A stretch of DNA of 64,000 nucleotides from Glossina fuscipes. Taxonomy: Eukaryota; Arthropoda; Insecta; Diptera; Glossinidae. This document shows positions 9,755-22,619 of the stretch, one piece after another (within the stretch, counting starts at the first letter, position 1; the number at the start of each line of letters is the position of its first letter). The notes beneath the pieces are model-generated. The model was given only the letters and a program-made list of their open reading frames with translations, made no database searches and was not told the DNA's origin. The position numbers and the translations under genes are program-made. The stretch is from positions 15,240,885 through 15,304,884 of the forward strand of contig NW_023998417.1 in NCBI RefSeq assembly GCF_014805625.2. The letters are read 5' to 3'.

Positions 9755-12700
9755 TTATTTTGTGCAAGTTTTTGTTACATTTTTTATTATGCATTATTCT
9801 ATTTTTACGGTTAACATCACACGTACACCTACCCGGATAGTCGGTTATAAATACGAAGACATCAATTTTAAATTAAATTAAAAGTGTTCTGTTAAATTTT
9901 AGTTAATTATATTATGTGTATATTATTATGCAATTAAACCGTTCTCCCTCCCCATCTTTCTCTACATATGTCTATATCTGTCTGAGCAAAATTACATTAA
10001 ACCATACCGTGAGCTCTGACATGGATTTATACGATTAAATATACGCATGAAATGAGTGATGAAATACGACGGCGACGATGATCACAACAGCATATAGCTG
10101 CATGACAACAACTTTAATATTCAGATAAAGTATACATATATAATTGTAAATGTGTATAGGTTAGTATGTGTAGTTTTCAGTGACTAACTGCACCGAACAT
10201 ATCTTTTACTCATCATGACTTTATAACATTTTACATATGTATGTTTGTTTGTTGTGCATTGTTTTAATGTACGAACAGTTAAATACCTGGTGTAATGATT
10301 AAATGCTTTTAGTTGCGCATTTCGCAAACGCCGTGCTCATGCACATGTATGTCTGTTATGCGAGAGGATAGATGAATGCATGTCATAATAAACCCAAGCA
10401 CACTTCAACGTGCTGTTAATGTTGTAAATCAAGTCGAGTATAGGCTTAAGTGCGAACGTAATAGCGTGCAATTGGAAGGTTTAAATCAGAAAAAATGACG
10501 TTGTGTCTCATTACCTTATTATTAATTTACTTGCGATGTTTTTTAACTCCTTTTTTTTGTTTTGTTTTGTTTTTGGTTCGAATAACGTTTCGTAAATTTC
10601 AAATAACTGTCTGTCGCGTGTATCATTCAGCTGTTGTGTTATTGTGCTTTCCGCGTGTTTATGTGTTTGCGCTTGCAACTGTTTAATTTATTAGTTGACT
10701 GCTTTGGTTAAATGAGCAAATGGCCGACTGGCTGATTGACTGTTAAATTGACCGGCTGACGAATTGATGCGACTGGTTAGGGTTTTTAATGATAAACAAT
10801 CTTTAGCTTATCGTTAATTGCACTAAAAACAAATAAGTTTTATTCAGCCGGTCAAAGTTGACACCCCATCAATTATAAAATAAAATATTTAACAACTAGC
10901 ACTTACTTCACACATTATAAATTTAACATACGCAGTTTTAAATTATTTCTGTATTAAATTATAAAAATAAAATTTTCTGCTTAGGGTACAATCATTTCAG
11001 TTAATGTGATATGTAAGTGAACACTTTCGTAACGCTTTCGGATGATTGAACACGAACGTAAATGGTGATCGAGAAATGTAGTTTTTATGACATAATATAA
11101 GTTAAATTCGTACCAATTCCAAGGCATGAAAGCTGATTCAGAAATAATGGCAATACATTTATGGCAAACTACAGGCAAATGAAAGATTATCCAAAAAGGC
11201 AGAAAGCGAGACGTTTCAGAACGCCCCTGATTAAGAGTATAGACTACTGCGTTCAAAAAATCAAAGGTTTTTTATATTAATAACACGTAAGCTTTGAATA
11301 TGGATTCAAATTTTTTTTTTTTCGTAAATTCCAGGTAATTCTCAATAACAACCAACAGAAGTTTCATGTTATTCTATGTTCATTACGCTCTAAATCAGAG
11401 GATCTATTGTGTTCGTCCTTCAAACAATCCATCGAATACTCCTTGATGGCTAATATGAATTTGAAACTTTCATTACTTGAGAAAAAGAATATTCAAGAGA
11501 AAACATATCAATTAGTATTTAGTTAGATGACGCTAGTTGCGTTTTTGCCGAAAATTAATAAATACCTCATCGTCATGTAAAATCTACAAAATTGAATGTT
11601 TCTTACGAAGAGATTCAGAGACTGAAAGTAACTCGCTGTGAGCAGCACTGCCATTCATCGAAGAAATCAATTAACTGACTTGCTTTGACTTTGCTCAATA
11701 AACTAATTCATTTCGAAGATTCCTCTTTCGCAATGTCTGACAATTACAAGAGGTGCCCTCATTTATAAGCTATCTAATAGAATGACATAGGAATTTTCGT
11801 CACATATGAAGGAGTATTGTTCTTGTTCTTGTTCTTCTTCTTGGATATTCAGCGAGTCAATAACAGATGATTCGGCACGTTATGCAAAGAAAAGGCACAA
11901 TGCGAACCAAAAGATCGCTTTCTGACCCTTAACAAACAATTTTACTAACCTATTGATGTATATATGGGTTAGTGTTTGAAGCCTGTATATGTGTGTATGT
12001 TTAGAAAAAAAATTCCCCTTGTTTCAAGGCTCAGTACAACAACATATATAGTGCGGTGTTTTTGAGGCGTGCATCACTGCATATTTCTTTCACAACAGAT
12101 TGTAAGATTATTTACTTAATTTATGGCATCGATGGCACAGTTTTTATTTTATAAATCACTTTACATGTATGGTGTTGCTGCCCTATTTATTGAGAAGACT
12201 AATAAAAAAATAATTTCAGTTAATAAGTGTTTTAAAGTAAGATTTACACATTATTACAAATAAAATCAAATTTCCATAAACTATAAACTGTAAGCCAGAT
12301 GTAGGTTTCTCTCTTACGTGTCACAAAACAACAATTATAATTAAAACAAAAAAGTTCAATTTTATAACATATACAATTTCCTATTCTTTTTTGTTTAATT
12401 CCTGGCAAGCTTCCCATCCAATATACTTAATAATACTAATAACCGAGAAAAGCATCAACTACATATGCACATACCGTGAATTCGTTCGAAACCTCTGCAA
12501 AACTCTTATTAAGACAAAAAGACTGCGCACAGAAATTTAAAAATAAATCATACGCCATTTACATAACATATTGTTGGCAAAGCAAAAGCAGTACACGCAC
12601 AGTCTCTGAATCGGGCTGATCTACAATATAGTGAATTGCTTTTACTATTTTGCCCCCAAGTCATATCGGATTACGAGTGTATGTTTTGCACTCGTTCTTC

Positions 12701-14719
12701 TCTCATCATAAAGAGACAGGTTTTTCTAGTCCACATTGACATGAAACATTGTTGTTGCTGCTGCGGTATGTGCACTTTAATATCAACTAAGTAAATAGCT
12801 GCACAATAACAATTATTGTATGATATAAATAAATTTTGTTTAAGAAAAGAAAAACTCTTGAGTTTTTTGGCACATGCCATCATATTTAAGGGTATTCTTT
12901 TTTTTTTTCTATAAAACATTTCCTTTTTTTTCTTTTCGCTTGCCATTGCGTTCCTTCTCGAAAGGGCCCAGCTGCACATTTAAAGTTTGTTCAGTCAACT
13001 TGTGTTTTATGTTCTTTCCCATTTTCTTTTTGTTTTAATTTTTAAGATTTTTTTATAATTGTATTCGTGTTGGAACGCAAAAGTTAAACAATATTTTATT
13101 ACACTGAGCATATACTAAGATGTTATGGAAGCTACGCCCTTTTATTTTCTTCGCATTTCCTACCAACAAAATACGGAACAAATCGTTCCACCTGTAGGTT
13201 AAAAAATATTCAATTTACATTAAAAAAAATGTAAGAAATTTGTAAAAACACTTAATTTCCGAATATTCTCTAACAAACAATAACAAGGACTTGAAATCAA
13301 TGGCGAAAATTTGTATAAATGTTTCAAAAATCACAAATGTTTGATTGCCTACGCAAATGCCAACAATCAAGGCAGGCTGCGTTAATGCTTATGGGATTGC
13401 GTGTCAATTAATAGCTGGAAGAATGAATTCATTTAAACTCAATAAGTTCTTCATGTTCTGTTTTTGCTGGCGCAGTTCCTTTCCTATGATTAGCTTCGTT
13501 TCTTACACATACAAACGCACTCGCATGCAGATACATGCACTTATGCATCTAATGCGGAAATGTAGCTACAGCTTTAAGCATCAACTTAGCCACTGGTAAT
13601 CCGAGAGGCAACATTAAAATTAATATTCCAAGTATAAGCGAGAAGTTATCAAAAATAGCGAAGATCACAACGAGAGAATGGTACGAAATTTTTTAATGAT
13701 TTCACTTGAATTAAAGCTTGCCTGCAGTCTTTAATTAAGATTAAATTCTTTTTGTGAGCTAAGAAGAATACTTTCCGAACTAAGTCGCTACTGCTAAACT
13801 GCTAAAAGTTCAATTTGTTCGAATTTTTAGCCACGCAATATCCTGATGATCAAAGGGGTAGAAAGTTGTTGCCGATTTTCGATCGATTTTTTTCGAAAAA
13901 TGAAAAATCTTTACTTAAACTCGTTCATATTTTCCTTCTTTTTTTTTTTTGTTAAACCAATATTTTGAAAAAATCGTATTCTATGCAGAAGGCATAAAAT
14001 AAATTTCAACAATCTCTTGAATTTTTAGTTTATAAGAACATGACGAAGGAAAAGCTATATAAATCGTTCCTTTATTTGGCTGAAGTATTTGTCTTCCTGC
14101 CATTTTTCTTCAAAAAAATTACTCAGCAAATTATTGACGGATTTAAAATCAATACGCAAAGATATGCTAAAACGTTATTTCAAGGGATTGATTGATTTTT
14201 CATAAATAAATTCGGTCAAAGGAATCCTACGCTTCACTTGCAATTTAAAGCAAAAATCAATTGTGATAAAACTCGGGAACGCAGATTATTGTTGCAAATG
14301 TAGAAGAATCCTTTTAATAGATAAAAAGATATTTTGAAAAGCAACTTTACACGTACCGAACTTATTTGCTTATTGGGAAAATATTCCTATTCTAATGAAA
14401 TTCCAATTGTAAGTTTAAAGCGCTTAAGAAATTTAAAAAAAAGGCCATCAAATTTTTTAGTTATTATTCCGAAACTGCACTCATTCTTATGTACAGCGAT
14501 AAAGTGCTGAAATGCTGAGTAAGAGTGCAAGAAAAGGAGCAAAACGAAATGAGTCAAAAGGGATTCATAATTCAAGATGAAAATCAAAGAAATCCCATAC
14601 CAAAGAGAAAACAAAAACAATACGAATACATAGAAATGCCAAAAAGGAAGAATTACGTGCATATCTAGAATGATATGATCTGCAATGTGCAGTCAGCTTA
14701 AAGATTATTATGAAACGAA

Positions 14720-14750
<31 letters not shown>

Positions 14751-17700
14751 CCCGCCATAAGATATTCGCTTTGCCTTTTTGAGAAAACTAAAAAAAATTA
14801 TTTGCCACACATAAGATGAATGCACATGCATAAAAACAAACGCACCAAAGCACAAGGAGAACACAAAAGAAATGAGCAGTAATGTGCATTCGGGGAATCC
14901 TTAGCAAAATGCTTGTAGTTATTAACACATTAAAGTTGGGCAAAAGTAAAAAGAAACAGAAAAAAGAAAAAAAATTTAGAAGGCGCACAGAGAAAGCTGA
15001 AGAACATAGAGGGATAGGTAGAAAAGTCAAACAAAAATTATTTTCATAATGACGTCAAAGCAAACGTGAAGGCAACAAAACACATAAAAACGCAATAAGA
15101 AAATTACTATCGGGTTAAGGACAACCTTAAGCACTCATCTTCAATGTTTCATTAACATTTAATTATCTATGTATGTACTCCCCATCGGTTTAAGTGCAGT
15201 CAGTGAGTTTACAAAAAATTTTGTGACCAATAAAGGAGATGAACATTGATAATACATCTGACAGGCTCATCAACACTTCCGCAAAGGGCTTAAAAACTTG
15301 ACGCACAAGTTCACAAGAAACTAAAACTACGAAACATTTTCACTTGGACGTGGAGACGGAGGAAAAACGATTGTTATTACCTAATCTTATTAAGACTAAG
15401 GTATTAAGATTTCATTTACTTTGATAGCAATCATTTCAATATAGCAAAATGAAAACGCTTGGTTGAACAGACGCGTGAAAAAGCTTTCAGATGCTTCCGA
15501 TATCGCCATTTCATAACTAGTTGTTCGGATTTGTTAACTGAGTAGGTCAGCACTCCCGTACTCTTCTCTTTAATCCGAACGTATTACTTTATTTTATTAG
15601 TTTTCGTTTCGTGCATTCATTTTCCAATAAGATTTTCGTGTTGATAAGTTTTCCATTAAATATTGACTAATTTTAATTAAATTGCTTTTTACGATTTCAG
15701 CCATAAAGTCTTCAATTACTGTTGAAAATACCGAAAACCAATAATATAGTGAGAGAACAATGGGAAGTAAATGTTTTCAATAGATTTCACACAAGGGAGA
15801 GTTTGCCCAACTTTATAGTGTGCATTAAAACAATGTAGCAACGCTTGGTCTTACGTTTTAATAAAGAAGTTCTACTTTTTAATTCATTTTAATCTCTGCA
15901 TAACAAAAATTAATTACAAATTCTTATTAAAAGAAACTTTTTTTCGTATAATCCATTCATTCAGAAGGAACAAAAAATTGCAATAAAACAATTTTTAAAA
16001 TCTTAATTTCAAGCATTTTCCAAAAAGGCTACTTAAGTACAAAATTTATCCAAACTTATTATATAGCTGACGAGAGTACAACTAATTTTAAAAAGTATTG
16101 AGATTTTAAGCAAATCACATCGAAATCGCTTCCGTAGTTTTTGCTTTTGCACAAAAGTGTCATTTACATTAATTGTTTATGGCGTTTCCGGTTAATTAAT
16201 ACAAATATTTCTAAAGTCTTTATCTAAAGCATTCTTGTTCTGCTCTGAAGCGATTATAACTTCTATCAATATCTTGCACACACTTCCATCTCTCTCTGGA
16301 GCTACACTAAACACGTCTCATTAATTTATTAGTTGCAGCCGTGAAATGGTCTGTTGTTGTGATTTACATAAATTAATTACATACGAAATCCTTTAAAGGC
16401 ATTTTCACAAAGGGAAACATACAAACAATTACAGACGAGCATGAATACACATAAATATGCAAACATATTTACATACATAGCTATTTATCTTTACATTTCA
16501 AAAAGCAAACCTGAACTTTTTTTTATAATTTTTGCCCTTAAACCAACACATTTAATGATAGTGTGTAATGCTTGCTACCTGTGGCAATGTTATAGAAACG
16601 AAAGTTATTCGACGCATGTTACTCTACAATTTTGCAAATTCGACAAACACATATGCTAATCTGCTTGGTCTGCCGGACGGATAAACTGTTGTAGATGACT
16701 AACTTTTTGACTGCTTTCTTCCTTGAATGACACAACATTTTTAGCTTTAACTCTTGTAGAGAACCCTCAGCTCTGTTTGCATTCATAGCATTCTAGGTGG
16801 CTTAAGGACTCGCGTGATGTGTGTCTCCAACTCGCTATAAAAGTAACTCAGTTTTCCTTAGGCTACCTATAAACCAACCGATGTTCTTTCTGACAGACAA
16901 CCACCTTTGTATGCTAAACATTATGTGTAGTGTTTTTACAACTAACGGTGCTTGTACTCATTGCCCGTTTTCACATACATGCACATGGGCAAAGCATTCC
17001 GAACATCCTGGCAAAGCATTAAAAACCAAAATGAAATTTATATCTTTTCTCTTTTATGGATGAAATCAAAAGTGTTTTATATGGCTACTCGTCTAGGCGA
17101 AACGTCATATGCTATAGCGTTTCTTCTGGTTTTAGTTTAAATATATTTTTCTTGTAAAACTTTTAAACAAAGTGGAAAACAAATTTTACATTGCATTATT
17201 ATCTTATGGCATATACGAATCTTTGTGTTTTTGTGCGTGCATGTTCGTGTACATGTGCGCGTGTGGGTAATACTATTTCAACAAGCTCAGAGTAATGGTT
17301 GTGTGTATTATCAAAAGCATGATGCGTGGTAACAAACTCCTGTAGGAGAGGAAGACGAAAAAACCGAATAAAATGGAAGGAATGGAGCTCTGTTTACATT
17401 TGTTCTGTAATTTAATTAGAATTTTTAACATGTGCTTCCAGTGAAAGGAAATAGATATCCAAAAAAAAAAAAAAAAGAAAGAAGGATAAAATGCAAAACC
17501 ATAGTCAAAAACCAGATAAATTCTTTTCCAGTTGTTTACAAATCTTTTCCACCCCTCCTTGCGTGTGTTTTCGTTTTTGCGTAATTACTTAAAAATCTAC
17601 TGACGACTGTTGATTAAATAAGAGTTTTTGATAAACTTAAAATCTTTGCTAAAAATGTTAACTTCTAAATATATGTGAATTTCACATCAATCATTCCTTA

Positions 17701-20592
17701 GTATCACGTGCACTAATATAAGGAAATCATTTCTTTGCGGAATTACAAGTTATGCCCCAAAGAATTTCCAGCGAAAGGTAAGGCAGACGATTACATTGTG
17801 ATACCCATCACTAGGTTATTAAGAGTACGCGTCGAACATATTGATATGTTTTCAACGTAATTTAGATCGTATCAAAGAAGTTTATTTAATATATCATAAA
17901 ACGCAAACCGCACTAAACAAATGCAATCATAAAAACATATCCAAACATTGTATCAAAAGCAATATAACTCCACTAGATGTATGCGCATGAGAAATGAGAA
18001 ATGTATGTTCTTATCGCCTATCAATCTTCATATCAATATTTGCACATCGACACGCTCCAAGTCTGCCCAATGGAGCTAAGTCCGGAATCATGTCGACAGC
18101 TGCCTGTCCATAAGCCCTTAAGCTTTAAAGTTTAGTTCGCTAAATAACGTATTTGGTATAGTTTTTCTTTTTGTATAAGCTTTTAAGAATTTGGCTCTTA
18201 TTAAATACTTAGTTCTTTGACCTACGACTTTAATTTCAGAATTATGCAAATCACTTGCGAACAAAATTTAGTATACTAATTATCATATGATCGCATTAGT
18301 AGCAAGTTTGAACATGTTTTGTGTTTGCGTATTTGCATTGTGTAATAAATTAATATTTACTTACCACTTGATTCTCATACACCCGAGAAAGATGCGATCA
18401 GTTGCATAAGAGATTTTTAGACTATGTACTTCCATTTCACTTAATTTAATTTAATTAGCTGGTTGCGTCGCAAAACTTTATGACTCCCTTTCCTGGCTGA
18501 ATACTACTACTACTGTTTGTGGCTTTGTAAAAAATTGCTATTCTAAGTCACAATAGAATATTTCTCTATCAGTTTTGCTATAAAACGGGGATGTTAAGTT
18601 TCAAGAACTATTTCTCAACGCAATTCACGGTGTATCTGAACTAAAGCAGGGCTGTTAAATATATTTATTTAAAAATCAATGCCAGAAGGGGTAATAAGTA
18701 TCGAATTTAGACTTATTGGATTGATTTATATTAATTACAATAAATAAAATAAAAACACTACATACCATAATAGTGTAGTAAAAAAAAGAAAAGAAATTGC
18801 TTTAGGAAATTAAAGCTGGATTCCACGAATGAAACGATGTCTGTCCTGCCATTAGTGCGTATAACAATTTATTTTCACATTTTCCATATATTCGCTCGTT
18901 ATGATAAACGAAGCAGAAGTAAAAATAAAGTCATGATATCAATTTGATTTAAACATGATGATGGAAAAAGAAGCGAAATTAGCGCTTATCATGTTCATTT
19001 ATATAAATTGTACTGACTATATAATTAGCTCATCGCTGTAAGATAAAACGAACCGATAAGTTCAAACGTAGACCTTTTGGCGTTGTAGGTATTTGTTATG
19101 TTGTTGTAATGACGGTTCTTATTTTTCTTTGCTCTAACTTGAAGTCTTACTTTTGTATGGCAAACGAACAGTAAAAGCATAGCACAACGTATTAGAAGCA
19201 AAAGAAAAAAAAAAGTCAGTTTGCCATTAAAAACCACAATAGAATTGTTATTATGTGTAATCTCCATGCAACATATCTATCAGTCGACCGACACATATAC
19301 CCAACAGCAGCAAATAACATAAATTGCTCCGTCTATCTATATGTCTTCGGTAAAAGCAATTTGTAGCTACTTGGAAGTTTCAAAGCGTACCTTTAGATAT
19401 ACTTGTAGCTATACATATCTCCTACAAAGACATTTGTAGCTCTTTGTCTTCCCATTTTGCACGAATAATTGTTTAAAGATACGTTTCGTCGAATATTGAT
19501 CTAACTAAATCAGTTAGCAGTAGATCCGTTAATAGATCCGATTAGAAATTGTAACGGCTTTAAAATTCGTCTTGAGCCAATTGTGCACACTTCAATAGAG
19601 TTTTTCCTTATACAAGCCGTCATTTTCATTTTTCCCTCTTTCCCATGTGTTCGTTGTTACGTTTGGTAATTTGATATTTTACGTGTGATAACCAACCACC
19701 AAAACATGTCTAATACGGAAAATAGCTTACAAGCTGGTGAATCTATCTACTTTTAACAAGCAAATGAAATATTGTTGTTTATATCCTGCTGGCTAAACAC
19801 ATTTAGAGGTTAAAAAGTCCCAGTTATAATGAGATTTGTGTTTTCTCGTTTCATACTTGTTTAAGCGGCCAGAACGACGACAACGACTACTTCTGCTGCT
19901 GTTAGCAGACCTTTAGCACTGCCAGGACGAGTTGGCTTTTAACCAATAAAGCAATGTTTACCAGTTATAGTTAACTACTTCAACCCCCCAATTCAAATGA
20001 AAGCATATTCCATTAAACCAAACTACGTATCATTACGAATTCGTTAGCAATCGAGTTAGTCTGGCTATTAGTCGGTTCGGATTCCTAATCAACTAACCAC
20101 TGCTACCAACAACGACAAGAATTCTTTACGTTCTCATTAGATTCGGTTGTAAAAACCAGGGAATATGAAGCATTTGAAAATGCAAATGGAAATGGAACGA
20201 AGAGCTAGCTATGCACATATACGGAGAATATATTTGCACTCCACCCGTTGTAATGAACAATGTCTTAATAAAGTATCGATTTCGTGGCTTTTTTCTACCG
20301 TTACTAAGCATTTTTACTCTGTCTTTTTCTCCTTCTTGTTGTCGTACTCTGTTTTCTTTTGTGTGGTTTTTAGGATTAAATAATTTTTGCATTGGAAGTA
20401 AACTTGCAAGTTCCAAATATACTGAAAATTTAATTCTTATGCTAAAACATTGAAATTTTGTAATGTTTATATTAAGAAGACATACGGCAACATATCATTC
20501 AATTATCTGCATAAGAGACAGATATGAGAAACATTGTAAACGTGGCAGGCATGACAGGTGAAAGTCAAAGGTTTTTCCTAATTATTCCCCAA
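9755..20592. other. Large gene-poor region
   Basis: About 10.8 kb with no recognisable gene. Visible items are T-runs at about 11310-11322 and 13940-13950, a (TA)n block at 14725, a 16-base A-run near 17461 and scattered short frames. A 63-codon open stretch after an acceptor-like site at 11335-11526 is considered among the rejected items. The region could be intron or intergenic DNA. Confidence 0.45.
14725..14750. repeat. (TA)n microsatellite
   Basis: About 13 uninterrupted TA units. Confidence 0.85.
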
Positions 20593-20799
20593 TTACTCTT
20601 TTTCAGCAAATACTTCCTTTTTGGATAATCCAAGTTTTGCACCCAATTGCGCTTGTCCTAACACAAAAAGTCGCATAGCGTAGCGTTCGGAAAGGCAAGT
20701 CGCACAGGATGGCTTCAATTGATTGGCAAGTCTTCGATAGTCGTAAACATTGTTGGGCTGTATGTCAAGCTTGCTTTTCAGCCTATTATAAAGAGACAA
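20593..20799 (-). CDS. Putative terminal coding exon, family unknown
   Basis: Not recognised. The minus-strand frame from 20799 to the stop at 20593 has coding-like composition (CATC motif, several Arg, Leu and Lys, acidic C-terminus AEKE). The ATG may be spurious, because a good acceptor (pyrimidine stretch then AATAG) lies inside it, so the likely exon begins at 20781. A possible upstream exon near 20879-20922 starts with ATG, ends at a GTAGTG donor and joins in the right phase, which would give about 75 residues. There are no membrane segments. It may be the C-terminal exon of a gene whose other exons are far away, or a chance frame. Confidence 0.3.
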   Translation of the reverse strand: MSLYNRLKSKLDIQPNNVYDYRRLANQLKPSCATCLSERYAMRLFVLGQAQLGAKLGLSKKEVFAEKE

Positions 20800-22573
20800 A
20801 CAAAATATAATGTCTTCCCTGTCGGTACATCAATAATCCCTTTTATACTTTTGTCACACTACAGCCTTAAGGCGCCAACTAAATGCCCGTAGTTCACCAT
20901 CTATGTTATATTGAAGTAATAAAAGAACCTTTAATCCAGTTTTTTTTTTCGTTTTCATTCATTTAGAGAAGAGGCCCGGGTCTACCCCGGTATCTTGGTA
21001 TCTAATTTAGCGCATTCCGCAAGAATATGTGCGAAATTTCAGTTTCCTAGAACTAATTTATTGCGGTTGTACGAATTGTTTACGGGCATAGGAATAGGAA
21101 TAAAAGAGGAAGAATGAAAGTTTTACGTCTTAGGGGGTATATGTATGCGTGCCGCATATTATAGAGGAAAGCGAACGTTGTCCTTTTCCCCGTCTCATTA
21201 CAAGGTTTGTTTTGAGCATTAAAAGAAAATTTTTCTCTTCATTGAGGTAAAGATTCAAGTCGCATCAATATCCGTGAGAAATTAAACTTACGCTTATAGG
21301 GAGGAGGACCAAAACTTTTAAAACAGTCCAATGAAGTGCATTTGAAAATATTACTTCGGGAATTCGTTCATACATATTTATTGGCCATGAAATATTAAAA
21401 AAGTTAATGTTCAATAAATCTATTGAATGAGAAACTTTTCTTTCACAATGCCAAAGTTTCTATGGCAAAGCATATAAAAAGAGTACCGGTAACTCATTCA
21501 AGTTTCTTATTAGAAAGTGCTTGCGCACGTGAAGTGTATGAGTGCACTATGCATCGATTGCTGCAGTTACAGCTTAACTTGATGTAAGATTTGTTGCAAT
21601 TCAAAAGGAAAATCTCTTTTACCAACATTACCAACGTTAAACTTAATTGTTGCGCTTCATTTCCCTTAATGTGCACGTGGTTAGGTAAGGGGGGGCTTAA
21701 TTTGCTTCGCCTCAGCTTACTTTTTGCTATGCTGCCTCTTACGCGACAATAGCTCCGCACTTAAATGTCTTTCAATAGGATTCGTTGAAAGCTATTTTTT
21801 TTTTTCCATCTTTCATATGTACATACACCGCAAGCCCTGGCATTGTTGCAAGTTAAGATGAATTTGCCGAAAATTTCATTTCTATTGCTGTGTGTTGTTT
21901 TGCTTACCTTATCGTTAACATTATTATTAACTTGTTATGCAGTTCGCTTTCGAAAGTTTATCGTCGTCGTTTGTCGCGATGATCAACAAGTATTTACTGT
22001 CTTTCATTATTAATAATACTATATATAAGGGAATGCTATTGTTGCATCTCCCGCAATTATTCACAAACTTTCATTTTCTTGTCTGCTGATATCCGGAAAA
22101 CGTCACAATCTGCACGCGTATAATTAGAAACTATTGCTATTCTATTGTTGCGTTCTATTGTCACGTAAAACAAGTTAATTTTCGCATAAAAACTTTCGAA
22201 GATATTTTAAATATATTAATGAAATGGTTTCGCAACCTTGGCTGCAATATTAGTTTTATTGTTGTTGTTTACTGGCAAATTGTATGCATTATAAGTTGAA
22301 TGAAGACGACGCTCTTCGCAGTTAAAGCCTATGAATAGCTTCTATGTAAATATATTTATATGAAATAACCTGGAGAGGACGATGGTAATTACGGATTACG
22401 GATAGAAGTGCCTTGGGGAGAGAAATAGTTGGGAAAAAAGAGAGATTTAGTATTAGTAGTACTTTGTTTGGTACTCTCAACTGTACCAACAAAGCGCCTC
22501 CATATGGCACTGCAGTTTTAGCTCGCAAGTCATTTCACGGACGGCGGAAAGCAAAATCAAACTACAAAATAAA

Positions 22574-22619
22574 TAGCTCAGATGGCTTTGGCTTGACTAG
22601 AGATATTAGGTTTTAATCC
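22574..22619 (+). mobile_element. Possible tRNA-derived SINE remnant (A and B boxes)
   Basis: TAGCTCAGATGG at 22574-22585 fits the RNA polymerase III A-box of many tRNAs. GGTTTTAATCC at 22609-22619 is a B-box with two changes. The 23-base gap is slightly short but tRNA-like. No acceptor-stem pairing is evident, so a functional tRNA is unlikely. The ends of the element are undefined. Confidence 0.3.

Noticed and set aside
11335..11526. 63 open codons after a polypyrimidine tract and CAG
   Set aside because: The first bases after the AG are GTAATT, the composition is unremarkable, no partner exon was found, and frames of this length occur by chance here.
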